From Halosimplex amylolyticum (GTDB taxonomy: Archaea; Halobacteriota; Halobacteria; Halobacteriales; Haloarculaceae), in contig NZ_JBLKNW010000002.1 in NCBI RefSeq assembly GCF_051414035.1, forward strand, positions 124,001-188,000: a stretch of DNA of 64,000 nt, written 5' to 3'. The translations under genes were made by a program, and so were the position numbers. This document shows, in pieces, positions 35,438-43,737 of the stretch; the first letter of the stretch is position 1; each line of letters starts with the position of its first letter. Below the pieces are notes generated by a model. The model did not search any database, had not been told where the DNA came from, and saw nothing but the letters and a program-made list of their open reading frames with translations.

Positions 35438-35783
35438 CGACGACATCAAGATGGTCGTCGCGGTCGTCCGTCCGGACAAGCTGGGCGACGTGAAGCAGGC
35501 GCTGGCCGAGGCCGGCGCACCGTCGCTGACAGTGACGAACGTCTCCGGTCGTGGCTCCCAGCCGGCGAAGACGGGCCAGTGGCGCGGCGAGGAGTACGTC
35601 GTCGACCTGCACCAGAAGGTCAAAGTCGAGTGCGTCGTCGCGGACATCCCCGCACAGGACGTCGTCGACGCCATCGCCGACGCCGCCCAGACGGGCGAGC
35701 CCGGCGACGGGAAGATATTCGTCCTCCCCGTCGAGGACGCGGTACAGGTCCGGACGGAGGAGTCGGGGCCGGAAGCGGTCTGA
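35430..35783 (+). CDS. glnK: PII signal protein GlnK (cassette 1)
   Basis: This 117-residue PII protein overlaps the amt end by 8 bases. It has VVRPDKLGDVKQALAEAG, the T-loop GRGSQPAKTGQWRGEEYVVD, and GDGKIFVLPVEDAVQ. In the T-loop the residue aligned with Tyr51, the uridylylation site of enteric PII, is Trp (GQWRGEEY), so signalling would rely on nucleotide and 2-oxoglutarate binding or another site. A GGTGAG-like Shine-Dalgarno lies just before the start. Confidence 0.94.
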   Translation: MSDDDIKMVVAVVRPDKLGDVKQALAEAGAPSLTVTNVSGRGSQPAKTGQWRGEEYVVDLHQKVKVECVVADIPAQDVVDAIADAAQTGEPGDGKIFVLPVEDAVQVRTEESGPEAV

Positions 35784-35789
35784 CGGTCG

Positions 35790-36260
35790 ATGTCCACGGA
35801 CATCGACGACACGGACCGGCGGATCCTCGACGCCCTGCTGGCCGACGGCCGGGCGAGTGCGAGCGAACTCGCCGAATCCGTCGGCGTCGCGACGGCGACA
35901 GCGACCAAGCGCCTCCAGCGCCTGGAAGAGTCCGACGTCGTCGACGGCTACCAGCCCGAGATCGACTACGAGGCCTTCGGCTACGAGGTGACAGCCGTGT
36001 TCCGGCTCGACGTGGCCGGCTCGGGCCTCGAAGCGGTCGTCGCGGACCTCCGGGCGACCGGTCACATGACCGGCGTCTACGAGGTCACCGGGAACGACGA
36101 CGTCGTCGCCATCGGCAAGTTCGAGGACACCGACGCCCTGAACGCCCAGATCAAGGACCTGCTCACCCACCCCGAGGTCCGCTCGGCCCGGACGAGCATC
36201 GCGCTCGAAACGGTGTGTGAACACGACCCGCCGCCGGTCAGCCCCGCCGACCCCGAGTAG
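35790..36260 (+). CDS. Lrp/AsnC family regulator (cassette 1)
   Basis: This 156-residue protein has an N-terminal winged HTH (DDTDRRILDALLADGRASAS, VGVATATATKRLQRLEE) and a C-terminal RAM/Lrp ligand-binding domain. It starts 6 bp after glnK, so it is in the same operon and probably senses an amino acid such as glutamine to control nitrogen genes. Its TAG stop (36258-36260) forms the first bases of a minisatellite. It is a close paralogue of the regulator at 38651. Confidence 0.9.
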   Translation: MSTDIDDTDRRILDALLADGRASASELAESVGVATATATKRLQRLEESDVVDGYQPEIDYEAFGYEVTAVFRLDVAGSGLEAVVADLRATGHMTGVYEVTGNDDVVAIGKFEDTDALNAQIKDLLTHPEVRSARTSIALETVCEHDPPPVSPADPE

Positions 36261-36410
36261 CCGGGCACCCCCGCCGCCGGGTAGCCGGGCACCCCCGCCG
36301 CCGGGTAGCCGGGCACCCCCGCCGCCGAGTAGCCGGGCGGTCTTGTTCTCGCCGGGTAACCGGGCGGTCCTGTTCTCGCCGGGTAACCGGGCGGTCCTGT
36401 TCTCGCCGAT
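36258..36410. repeat. Compound minisatellite: 3 x 24 bp then 3 x 27 bp
   Basis: Three 24-bp units begin TAGCCGGGCACCCCC at 36258, 36282 and 36306. They are followed directly by three 27-bp units beginning TAGCCGGGCGG or TAACCGGGCGG at 36330, 36357 and 36384, sharing the TARCCGGGC start. The first unit includes the stop codon of the preceding lrp gene, so the array grew from the gene end. There are no unique spacers, so it is not a CRISPR. Confidence 0.92.
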
Positions 36411-36802
36411 ATCCGAGCGATACCGCCGTCGCCGAGTAGCCGTCGAGGCTGCACCTGATCACTTTTTCGTCCGACTCCGATCGGATCGTCACGACTACCG
36501 CGCGAGAGCGTGAACGCCGGATTTCGCGGTTTTTGCCGGCTCTGGTGGTTGACGACCGTCCAGATCCGGCGTGGACCGACAGTCAATTCTGTACGAATTA
36601 CAACCTTTAACACGTAATATTCTACCGTAATTTTGACGAGCGTCTACATATTTCCTGAAATTTCCGTTATTGTAAAGCAAACGCTTATACGATGTGATTC
36701 CGCACAGTTTCTCCGTACGCTTCCGTTACAAACGAAGCGATAACACGGCCACGGATGGACAATAACGCAGCATCCAGGCCCAATTCCAAACGAAACCACA
36801 TC
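36411..36802. promoter_or_regulatory. Promoter region of amt-glnK fusion gene
   Basis: After the minisatellite this 392-bp region becomes AT-rich (36590-36790). A TATA-like GCTTATACGAT (36684-36694) and several A/T runs lie about 110 bp before the ATG at 36803. A second in-frame ATG at 36755 is possible, but the codons between the two use unusual A/T-rich choices, so I treat that stretch as leader. No other gene is seen. Confidence 0.55.
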
Positions 36803-38611
36803 ATGATCGGACTCACTCCGTTGCAGACCGAGACGCAGACGGTGCTCGACGCGATAAACACCACCTGGGTACTGGTGGTCACGTTCCTGATCTTCTTCAT
36901 GCACGCCGGCTTCGCCATGCTGGAGGCGGGGCAGGTCCGCTCGAAGAACGTCTCGAACCAGCTGACGAAGAACCTGCTGACCTGGAGCATCGGGGTGACG
37001 GTCTTCTTCCTGATCGGCGCGGGCGTCGATAGCCTCGTCGGGGGGGCGGGCTTCTCGCCGGCGTTCGCCGCCGAGAGCGCGGCCGACTGGATCGGCTGGC
37101 TCTACGGCGCCGTCTTCGCGATGACGGCGGCGACCATCGTCTCCGGCGCCGTCGCCGGTCGGGCGAAGCTCCGCGCGTACGTCGGGTACACGTTCCTGCT
37201 GGCGGCGGTCATCTACCCCGTCGTCTCCGGCATGGCCTGGTACGACGCCGGCTTGCTCGGCATCGACGGCGCGGTCGGCTCCGCCATCGGCGCGCCGTTC
37301 GACGACTTCGCTGGCGGGACGGTCGTCCACGCGATGGGCGGCATCGCCGGCCTGACGGCGGCGTGGGTGCTCGGCCCGCGCATCGGCCGCTTCAACGACG
37401 ACGGCACGGCGAACGTCATCCCGGGCCACTCGATGACCTTCGCCGTGCTCGGGACGCTGATGCTCGCGTTCGGCTGGTACGGCTTCAACGTCGGCACCTC
37501 TGCCATCTTCAGCCCCGAAGGCGCCTTCCTCAGCGAGCAGCTCGGTCGCGTCGCGATGAACACGACGATCGCGATGGCCTGCGGCGCGATGGGCGCCGGC
37601 GCCGTCGCGTGGGCCAAGACCGGCAAGGTCGACACCCTGTACGTCGCGAACGGACTGCTCGCCGGGCTCGTCGGCATCACCGCCATCCCCCACGCGTCGT
37701 CGTGGTGGGGCGCGTTCCTCGTCGGCGGCCTCTCCGGCGCGCAGCTGCCCGTCGTCTTCGCGTTCGTCGAGAAGCGCCTGAACATCGACGACGTCTGTGC
37801 GGTCTTCCCCGTCCACGGGTCGGCCGGCGTCCTCGGGACGCTGCTGCTCCCGGTCGTCGTCGCACCGAGCTACCTCGCCGACGCTGGCGTGACCAGAGTC
37901 GAGATGTTGCTGGCCCAGTTCGCGGGCGTCGCCATCATCGCCGGCTGGACCATCGTCACGACGGGCCTCATCTGGGGCGCCTTCAAGGCCCTCGGTCAGG
38001 CTCGCGTCAGCCGCGGCCACGAGCAGGACGGCCTCGACGTCAGCGAGCACGGCGTCGAGACCTACCCCGAGTTCGGCGACGAGGGCGCGGCGGTCACGGA
38101 CGGAGGGACGGTGCGAACGGACGGAGGGGTTTCGGAGAGCGACCACGAAATTCGGACCGACGGCGGTGTCGAGCAGCGCGGTGACGAGGTGATCCGCACG
38201 GACGGAGGCTACGACATGAACGAGACCGAACACGAGATCCGCACGGACGGAGGAGAACCGAACGACGGAGAGATCAAGATGGTCGTCGCGATGGTGCGCC
38301 CGGACAAGCTGGGCGACGTGAAACAGGCGCTCGCGGAGATCGGCGCGCCGTCGCTGACGGTGACGAACGTCTCCGGCCGCGGCTCCCAGCCGGCGAAGAA
38401 AGGCCAGTGGCGCGGCGAGGAGTACGTCGTCGACCTGCACCAGAAGGTCAAAATCGAGTGCGTCGTCGCGGACATCCCCGCACAGGACGTCGTCGACGCC
38501 ATCGTCGAGGGCGCCAACACTGGCGAGAAGGGCGACGGCAAGGTGTTCGTCCTGCCCGTCGAGAGCGCGACCCAGATCCGCACCGGCAAGACCGGGCGCG
38601 ACGCGGTCTGA
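36803..38611 (+). CDS. Amt-GlnK fusion protein (cassette 2)
   Basis: This roughly 602-residue single frame joins a complete Amt channel (residues about 1-400; twin His in VVHAMGGIAGL and VHGSAGVLGTL) to a complete PII protein (last about 110 residues) through an acidic linker. The linker carries four repeats of RTDGG (TVRTDGGV, EIRTDGGV, VIRTDGGY, EIRTDGGE). The PII T-loop again has Trp at the Tyr51 position. An internal ATG at 38216, preceded by GGAGG, could give free GlnK of 131 residues. Adjacent separate amt and glnK genes are the usual arrangement, so fusion is notable. Confidence 0.9.
   Translation: MIGLTPLQTETQTVLDAINTTWVLVVTFLIFFMHAGFAMLEAGQVRSKNVSNQLTKNLLTWSIGVTVFFLIGAGVDSLVGGAGFSPAFAAESAADWIGWLYGAVFAMTAATIVSGAVAGRAKLRAYVGYTFLLAAVIYPVVSGMAWYDAGLLGIDGAVGSAIGAPFDDFAGGTVVHAMGGIAGLTAAWVLGPRIGRFNDDGTANVIPGHSMTFAVLGTLMLAFGWYGFNVGTSAIFSPEGAFLSEQLGRVAMNTTIAMACGAMGAGAVAWAKTGKVDTLYVANGLLAGLVGITAIPHASSWWGAFLVGGLSGAQLPVVFAFVEKRLNIDDVCAVFPVHGSAGVLGTLLLPVVVAPSYLADAGVTRVEMLLAQFAGVAIIAGWTIVTTGLIWGAFKALGQARVSRGHEQDGLDVSEHGVETYPEFGDEGAAVTDGGTVRTDGGVSESDHEIRTDGGVEQRGDEVIRTDGGYDMNETEHEIRTDGGEPNDGEIKMVVAMVRPDKLGDVKQALAEIGAPSLTVTNVSGRGSQPAKKGQWRGEEYVVDLHQKVKIECVVADIPAQDVVDAIVEGANTGEKGDGKVFVLPVESATQIRTGKTGRDAV
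38204..38218 (+). promoter_or_regulatory. Internal Shine-Dalgarno-like site and ATG within the fusion gene
   Basis: GGAGG (38204-38208) lies 7 bases before an in-frame ATG (38216-38218), in the last stretch of the RTDGG linker. Translation from there would give MNETEHEIRTDGG followed by complete GlnK. The GGAGG arises from the GAC-GGA-GG codons of the repeat, so it could be fortuitous. Confidence 0.45.
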
Positions 38612-38650
38612 GGTCCCCGTGCCCCCGCTCTCTCAGGACGAACGCGACCA

Positions 38651-39112
38651 ATGAGCGACATCGACGACATCGACAGGCAGCTGGTCGACGGGCTCCTCGC
38701 CGACGGTCGAGCGAGCGCGAACGAACTCGCCGAGTCCGTCGGCATCGCCACGGCGACCGCCACGAAGCGCATCCGGGCGCTCGAAGACGCCGGAATCATC
38801 GACGGCTACCGGGCCGAAGTCGACTACGAGGCCTTCGGGTTCGCAGTGACAGCCGTCTTCCGGCTCGACGTCGCCGGCGACGGACTCGGGGCGGTCGTCG
38901 ACGACCTCCGCGAGACAGGTCACATGATCGGCGTCTACGAGGTCACCGGCGGCGACGACGTCGTCGCCATCGGCAAGTTCGAGGACACTGACGCCCTGAA
39001 CGCCCAGATCAAGGACGTTCTCACCCACTCGCGGGTCGAGGCCGTCTCGACGAACGTCGTGCTGGAAACCGTCTGCGAGCACGACCCGATCGCCCTCGCG
39101 ACCGAAGAGTGA
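38651..39112 (+). CDS. Lrp/AsnC family regulator (cassette 2)
   Basis: This 153-residue regulator parallels the one at 35790: DDIDRQLVDGLLADGRASAN and VGIATATATKRIRALEDAG in the HTH, then the ligand domain with EVTGGDDVVAIGKFED. Its C-terminal half is nearly identical in DNA to the first copy. It follows the fusion gene by 39 bp. Likely a nitrogen- or glutamine-responsive autoregulator of cassette 2. Confidence 0.9.
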   Translation: MSDIDDIDRQLVDGLLADGRASANELAESVGIATATATKRIRALEDAGIIDGYRAEVDYEAFGFAVTAVFRLDVAGDGLGAVVDDLRETGHMIGVYEVTGGDDVVAIGKFEDTDALNAQIKDVLTHSRVEAVSTNVVLETVCEHDPIALATEE

Positions 39113-39209
39113 GGACGGGCCCGGCCGCTTGCTGGACCCGGGAGTGAATCGGTCCCGCGAGCGGGGAAGTGTAAGGTCTTAGTATTTGGGACTGGGAGTA
39201 CGCTGTACT

Positions 39210-40058
39210 ATGAACGTCGCAGACGTAATGACGCCCCGCGAGGACCTCGTCACGGTCGAGCTACCCGGCACCAGAGACGACGTCCTCGAGTACCTCCAGG
39301 AGCGGGCTTTCTCCTCGGTCCCCGTCGTCACCGAGGGCGACGAGGGCGAGGAGTTCCGCGGCCTCGTCTCCCGGGACGCGCTCATCGACGAGCCCGACGA
39401 GGACCAGCTCGCCATGCTCGTCGAGGAAGTCCCCACGACCACCGCCGACGCGACGCTCGAGGAGCTCGCGGGGCTGATGCTCGACGAGAACTCCCGACGG
39501 GTCCCGGTCGTCGACGGCCGCCTCGAAGGCATCGTCACCATCACCGACGTGGTCCGGGCCATCGCCACCGGCGACGTGAACGGCGACGTCACCGTCGATG
39601 AACTCGCCGGCCGCGACGTGAACTGCGTCTACGAGGGGACGCCGCTCCCGGTCGCCGAGCGGGAGCTCTCGCACGCGAACGCCCCCTACGGCGTCGCGCT
39701 AGACGAGGTCGGCGAGACCAGCGGGATGATCACCGAGGTCGACATCATCGACGTCGCCCGCGTCGTCGAGGGCGAGGAGGAGACCGGCGACAGCCTCGCC
39801 GCCGACGACGACGACTGGAAGTGGGAGAGCGTCAAGGCCGTCGGTAGCCGCTACATGCCCACCCGGAACGTCGAGATCCCGGCCGGCCCCGTCTCCGAGT
39901 TCATGACCACCGATCTCGTCACCATCAGCGGCCGGCGCACCGCCCAGGACGCCGCCCAGCTGATGATCGAGCACGACATCGAGCAGATCCCGCTGGTCTC
40001 GGGCGACGAACTCGAGGGCATCGTCCGGGACATGGACCTGCTGGAGGCGCTTCGATGA
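39210..40058 (+). CDS. CBS-domain protein (four CBS motifs)
   Basis: This 282-residue soluble protein has four CBS motifs as two pairs, for example MNVADVMTPREDLVTV, RRVPVVDGRLEGIVTITDVV, EVDIIDVARVV and EFMTTDLVTISG with IEQIPLVSGDELEGIVRDMD. CBS proteins bind AMP, ATP or SAM as energy sensors. The ATG overlaps the ATG of glyS at its stop (ATGA at 40055-40058), suggesting a translation-linked role. A box CTTAGTATTTGG lies 23-33 bp upstream. Confidence 0.87.
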   Translation: MNVADVMTPREDLVTVELPGTRDDVLEYLQERAFSSVPVVTEGDEGEEFRGLVSRDALIDEPDEDQLAMLVEEVPTTTADATLEELAGLMLDENSRRVPVVDGRLEGIVTITDVVRAIATGDVNGDVTVDELAGRDVNCVYEGTPLPVAERELSHANAPYGVALDEVGETSGMITEVDIIDVARVVEGEEETGDSLAADDDDWKWESVKAVGSRYMPTRNVEIPAGPVSEFMTTDLVTISGRRTAQDAAQLMIEHDIEQIPLVSGDELEGIVRDMDLLEALR

Positions 40059-41857
40059 GCGAGGGCGCGGACCGCGGTCCCGACCTCACCGAACTCGCCA
40101 AGCGCCGCGGCTTCTTTCTGCAGAGCGCGGGCGCCTACGGCGGCGTCTCCGGTTTCTACACCTTCGGTCCCCAGGGCGCGAGCCTGAAGGACAACATCGA
40201 GCACTCCTGGCGCGACCGGTTCACCGTCCGCGAGGGCAACGTGGAGATCGACGCGCCGACGATCATGCCCGAGCCCGTCTTCGAGGCGTCGGGCCACCTC
40301 GACGGCTTCGACGACATGCTCGTCGAGTGCCCCGAGTGCGGCGAGTCCCACCGCGCCGACCACGTCGTCGAGGACAACACCGACTACGAGGAAGCGGAGG
40401 GGCTGGGCCCCGAGCGCGTCGGCGAGATCATCGAAGAGTACGAACTCGTCTGTCCGACGTGCGGCACCGGTCTGGCCGGTCAGGCCATCGAGGACTTCAA
40501 CCTCATGTTCGAGACGAACATCGGCCCCGGTTCGTCCTCGCCGGGCTATCTCCGCCCCGAGACCGCCCAGGGCATCTTCGTCGAGTTCCCGCAGCTCAAG
40601 GAGTACGCCCGCAATCAGCTTCCCTTCGGCGTCACCCAGATCGGCCGCGCCTACCGCAACGAGATCAGCCCCCGGAAGTCGCTCCTGCGCGTGCGCGAGT
40701 TCACGCAGGCCGAACTCGAACTGTTCGTCGACCCCGAGGACGGCGAGGGGCCGGACCTCGCGAGCGTCGAGGACGTCGTCGCCCCCTTCTACGGCGTCGA
40801 CCAGCAGGAGGACGAGGAGGGCGAACCCCTGGAGATCACCGTCGGCGAGGCCCACGAGCGCGGCCTCGTCGCGGACCCGTGGATCGCCTACTACCTCGGC
40901 GTGGCCGCCGAGTGGTACGAGTCCATCGGCGTCGACATGTCGCGGTTTCGCTTCCGCCAGCACCTCTCCGGCGAGCGCGCCCACTACGCCGCGGACTGCT
41001 GGGACGCCGAGGCCGAGGTCGACGGTGACTGGATCGAACTCGCCGGCTTCGCCTACCGCTCGGACTACGACCTCTCGAAACACGACGAGTACTCCGACGA
41101 GGACTACACCGTCTTCCGCCAGTACGACGAGCCCGTCACCGTCGAGCGCCCGACGGTCGACCCCGACATGAGCTTCCTCGGGCCGGAGTTCGGCGGCGCC
41201 GCCGGCGACGTCGCCGACGCGCTGGCGGTCCTCGCCGAGTCCGACCCCGACGCGTTCCGCGACGCCGCGGACGACCCCGAAGGTGACGGCACCGTCGCCG
41301 TCGAGATCGACGGCGAGACGCACGAGGTGCCCGTGGGGCAGACCGGCTTCGCCGTCGAGGAAGTCACGGAGTCCGGCGAGCACGTTATCCCGCACGTCGT
41401 CGAGCCGTCGCTCGGCATCGACCGCGCGCTGTACACCGTCCTCGACCACTGTTATCGGCAGGACGAGATCGACGGCGAGGAGCGGACGTTCCTCGAACTC
41501 CCGGCCGACGTGGCGCCGACGACGGTCGGCGTCTTCCCGCTCATGGACCGCGACGGCCTGGGCGAGCGCGCCCGCGAGGTCGCGGCCGACCTGCGCGAGC
41601 AGGGCCTCTCGGTCGCCTACGACGACTCCGGCGCTATCGGCCGGCGCTACCGCCGGCAGGACGAGGTCGGCACCCCGTTCTGCGTCACCGTCGACTACGC
41701 GACCATCGGCGAGGCGCGCGACGAAGACGAAGGCGAGCCCGGGACCGTCACCGTGCGCGAGCGCGACACGACCGCCCAGCGCCGGCTGCCGATCGAGGAG
41801 TTGCCCGAGACGCTCGAAGCCCTGCGGGACGGCGACCTGACGTTCGCGGAGCTGTAG
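40055..41857 (+). CDS. glyS: Glycyl-tRNA synthetase
   Basis: This 600-residue class II aminoacyl-tRNA synthetase is the archaeal/eukaryal dimeric type. Motif 1 region is GVSGFYTFGPQGASLKDNI; motif 2 is FGVTQIGRAYRNEISPRKSL with VREFTQAELELF; motif 3 is VVEPSLGIDRALYTVLDH. The C-terminal anticodon-binding domain (FPLMDRDGLGERAREVAADL onward) follows. It has the extra glycyl-specific region with a zinc-like CPECGESH and CPTCGTG. It is translationally coupled to the CBS protein. Confidence 0.96.
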   Translation: MSEGADRGPDLTELAKRRGFFLQSAGAYGGVSGFYTFGPQGASLKDNIEHSWRDRFTVREGNVEIDAPTIMPEPVFEASGHLDGFDDMLVECPECGESHRADHVVEDNTDYEEAEGLGPERVGEIIEEYELVCPTCGTGLAGQAIEDFNLMFETNIGPGSSSPGYLRPETAQGIFVEFPQLKEYARNQLPFGVTQIGRAYRNEISPRKSLLRVREFTQAELELFVDPEDGEGPDLASVEDVVAPFYGVDQQEDEEGEPLEITVGEAHERGLVADPWIAYYLGVAAEWYESIGVDMSRFRFRQHLSGERAHYAADCWDAEAEVDGDWIELAGFAYRSDYDLSKHDEYSDEDYTVFRQYDEPVTVERPTVDPDMSFLGPEFGGAAGDVADALAVLAESDPDAFRDAADDPEGDGTVAVEIDGETHEVPVGQTGFAVEEVTESGEHVIPHVVEPSLGIDRALYTVLDHCYRQDEIDGEERTFLELPADVAPTTVGVFPLMDRDGLGERAREVAADLREQGLSVAYDDSGAIGRRYRRQDEVGTPFCVTVDYATIGEARDEDEGEPGTVTVRERDTTAQRRLPIEELPETLEALRDGDLTFAEL

Positions 41858-41906
41858 GCCCGCCCGGCCGGGCCCACGGCACCGAGATCGCGACGGAATC
41901 AGTTCA

Positions 41907-42488
41907 ATGCACGACGAAATCGCCCGACGACTGGTGCACGCCAGCGGGACAGCGGTGCCGCTGTCGTATCTGCTCGTCACCGAGATCACCTGGCGGCACA
42001 TCCAGGTCCTGCTGGTCGCCGGCCTCATGGTGGCGTTCGTCCTCGAAGTGATCCGCCTGGTCGTCGGCCTCGACTGGCGGATCTACGAGAAGCTCACCCG
42101 CGAGTACGAGCAGGACAACCTCGCCGGTTACTTCCTCGCCGTCTTCGGGATGACCGTCGTCGCGCTCGTCTTCGAGCCTGCCATCGCGGTGCCCGCACTG
42201 TTGATGCTCACCATCGCCGACCCCGTCAGCGGCCTGCTCGGTTCCGGCGAACTCCGGACCGCCAAGGACGTCTCCGTGCTGCTGGTCACGTTCGCCGTCG
42301 CGACGCTGCTGGCCGTCCCGTTCGTCCCGCCGACGGCCGCCGTGCTCGGGGGCGCCGCCGCCACCGTCGCCGACGGGATCAAGCCCGTCGTCCGCGGCTA
42401 CGTCATCGACGACAACCTCACCATCCCCGTCGCCGGCGCCGTCGCGATGTTCCTCGCCGTACAGTACCTGCCCGCCAGCCCGGTCTGA
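41907..42488 (+). CDS. Dolichol kinase-like (SEC59/VTE5) CTP:prenol kinase homologue
   Basis: This 193-residue membrane protein has five or six helices and the cytidylyltransferase-like motif TIADPVSGLLGSG, where the Asp coordinates CTP-Mg. Related enzymes phosphorylate dolichol or phytol. In haloarchaea it would make dolichyl-phosphate for N-glycosylation; this is inferred from family. It follows glyS by 49 bp. Confidence 0.8.
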   Translation: MHDEIARRLVHASGTAVPLSYLLVTEITWRHIQVLLVAGLMVAFVLEVIRLVVGLDWRIYEKLTREYEQDNLAGYFLAVFGMTVVALVFEPAIAVPALLMLTIADPVSGLLGSGELRTAKDVSVLLVTFAVATLLAVPFVPPTAAVLGGAAATVADGIKPVVRGYVIDDNLTIPVAGAVAMFLAVQYLPASPV

Positions 42489-42540
42489 GCGGCCGACCGT
42501 CTCACTTCCCGGTCGAACCGGACCCCCCCGTGCCGGCCGA

Positions 42541-43737
42541 TCACTCCTCCGTCTGGACCAGCGGCGCCAGCGCGCGGGTCAGCGGGGCGGAGTACTGGAT
42601 CATGGCCGTCCCGAGGACGCTCATGACGAGGACGTAGCCCACCGCGAACGGCGGGACGACGGCGGCGACGGGGCCGCCGGCTTCGAGTGCGAGCGCGGCG
42701 ACGACCAGCGAGAACTCCCCCCGCGGCACCAGGCCGATACCGGTCCGGATCGACCGGACCGCGCCGAGGCCGTAGATCCGGCCCGAGATGGTTCCGCTGA
42801 CGAGTTTCGTCGCCGTCGTGACCGCGACCGCGACAGTCAGCAGGCCGGCGACGGTCGCGAGGACGGTGACGTCGATCGTCAGCCCGATGGCGAAGAAGAA
42901 GAACGCCGCGAAGACGTCGCGAACGGTCCCGAGCGACCGCTCGATGCGCTCGACGTGCTCGGTCCCGCTGAACGCCGTCCCGACGAAGAACGCCGCGACG
43001 GCCTCGCTCAGGCCGACCGCGAGCGCGGCGGCGCCCGTGATCGTCGTCGCCGCGAGTACGGCGAGGACAAACTGCTCCTCCGCGTCGACGTCGAACGCCG
43101 CCTCAAGCGGGGCGGTCCCCGCCCACGCCACCGCGGCGAGAACGAGCAGGAAGGCGAAGGCCACCCCCACGTCGAGCGCGACGGCGGCGGGGCTCTCCCC
43201 GCCGGCGACCAGCGCCGCCAGCAGGGCGAGGTAGACCGCGATCAACAGGTCCTCGAAGACCAGCGTCCCGAGGATCGGCACGCTCTCAGGGTTGGCGATC
43301 CACCCCTGTTCGATGAGCGACTTGGTCACGATCGCCGACGAGGAGATGTAGACGACGCCGGCGAGAAAGAGCGTCTCCAGGGGCGTGCGACCGAAGGCGA
43401 GCCCCAGCGCGACGCCGGCCCCGAAGTTCAGGACGAAGTCGACGGTCCCCGCGGCCGCGATGCGCCGGCCGTCGGCGAACAGCCCGCCGACGCTGAACTC
43501 CAGCCCGAGGAAGAAGAGCAGGAGGATCACCCCCAGGTCGGCGAGCACGTCGACGAACTCCGTCTCCGGCACGAGCGTCAGCGACACGCCGAACAGCGAC
43601 GTCGGAGCGTTGGGCCCGACGACGATCCCGGCGACGATGTACGCGGGGATCACCGACAGGGAGACCCGCGAGGCGACGTAGCCGGCGACGGCGAGCGCGC
43701 CGAGCGCGATCGCGACCTCGACCAGCGGCGCGCTCAT
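42541..43737 (-). CDS. K+/H+ antiporter subunit (CPA2, KhtU-like)
   Basis: This 398-residue CPA2-type antiporter has about twelve helices. Conserved regions: YVASRVSLSVIPAYIVAGIV, LLLFFLGLEFSV, SSSAIVTKSLIE and FEDLLIAVY, the last with the Glu-Asp typical of KefB/KhtU. Its start overlaps the stop of the TrkA-C-like gene by 4 bases (43734-43737). Together they resemble the bacterial KhtTU K+ efflux system, which controls cytoplasmic K+ and pH. K+ specificity is inferred. Confidence 0.88.
   Translation of the reverse strand: MSAPLVEVAIALGALAVAGYVASRVSLSVIPAYIVAGIVVGPNAPTSLFGVSLTLVPETEFVDVLADLGVILLLFFLGLEFSVGGLFADGRRIAAAGTVDFVLNFGAGVALGLAFGRTPLETLFLAGVVYISSSAIVTKSLIEQGWIANPESVPILGTLVFEDLLIAVYLALLAALVAGGESPAAVALDVGVAFAFLLVLAAVAWAGTAPLEAAFDVDAEEQFVLAVLAATTITGAAALAVGLSEAVAAFFVGTAFSGTEHVERIERSLGTVRDVFAAFFFFAIGLTIDVTVLATVAGLLTVAVAVTTATKLVSGTISGRIYGLGAVRSIRTGIGLVPRGEFSLVVAALALEAGGPVAAVVPPFAVGYVLVMSVLGTAMIQYSAPLTRALAPLVQTEE

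Noticed and set aside
36258..36410. Possible CRISPR array
   Set aside because: Units are directly adjacent, 24 and 27 bp long, with no unique spacers and no cas genes, so it is a minisatellite.
36755..36802. Upstream ATG for the Amt-GlnK fusion
   Set aside because: Codons between 36755 and 36803 are A/T-rich and unlike the rest of the gene; the ATG at 36803 puts the first helix at the same distance as in cassette 1.
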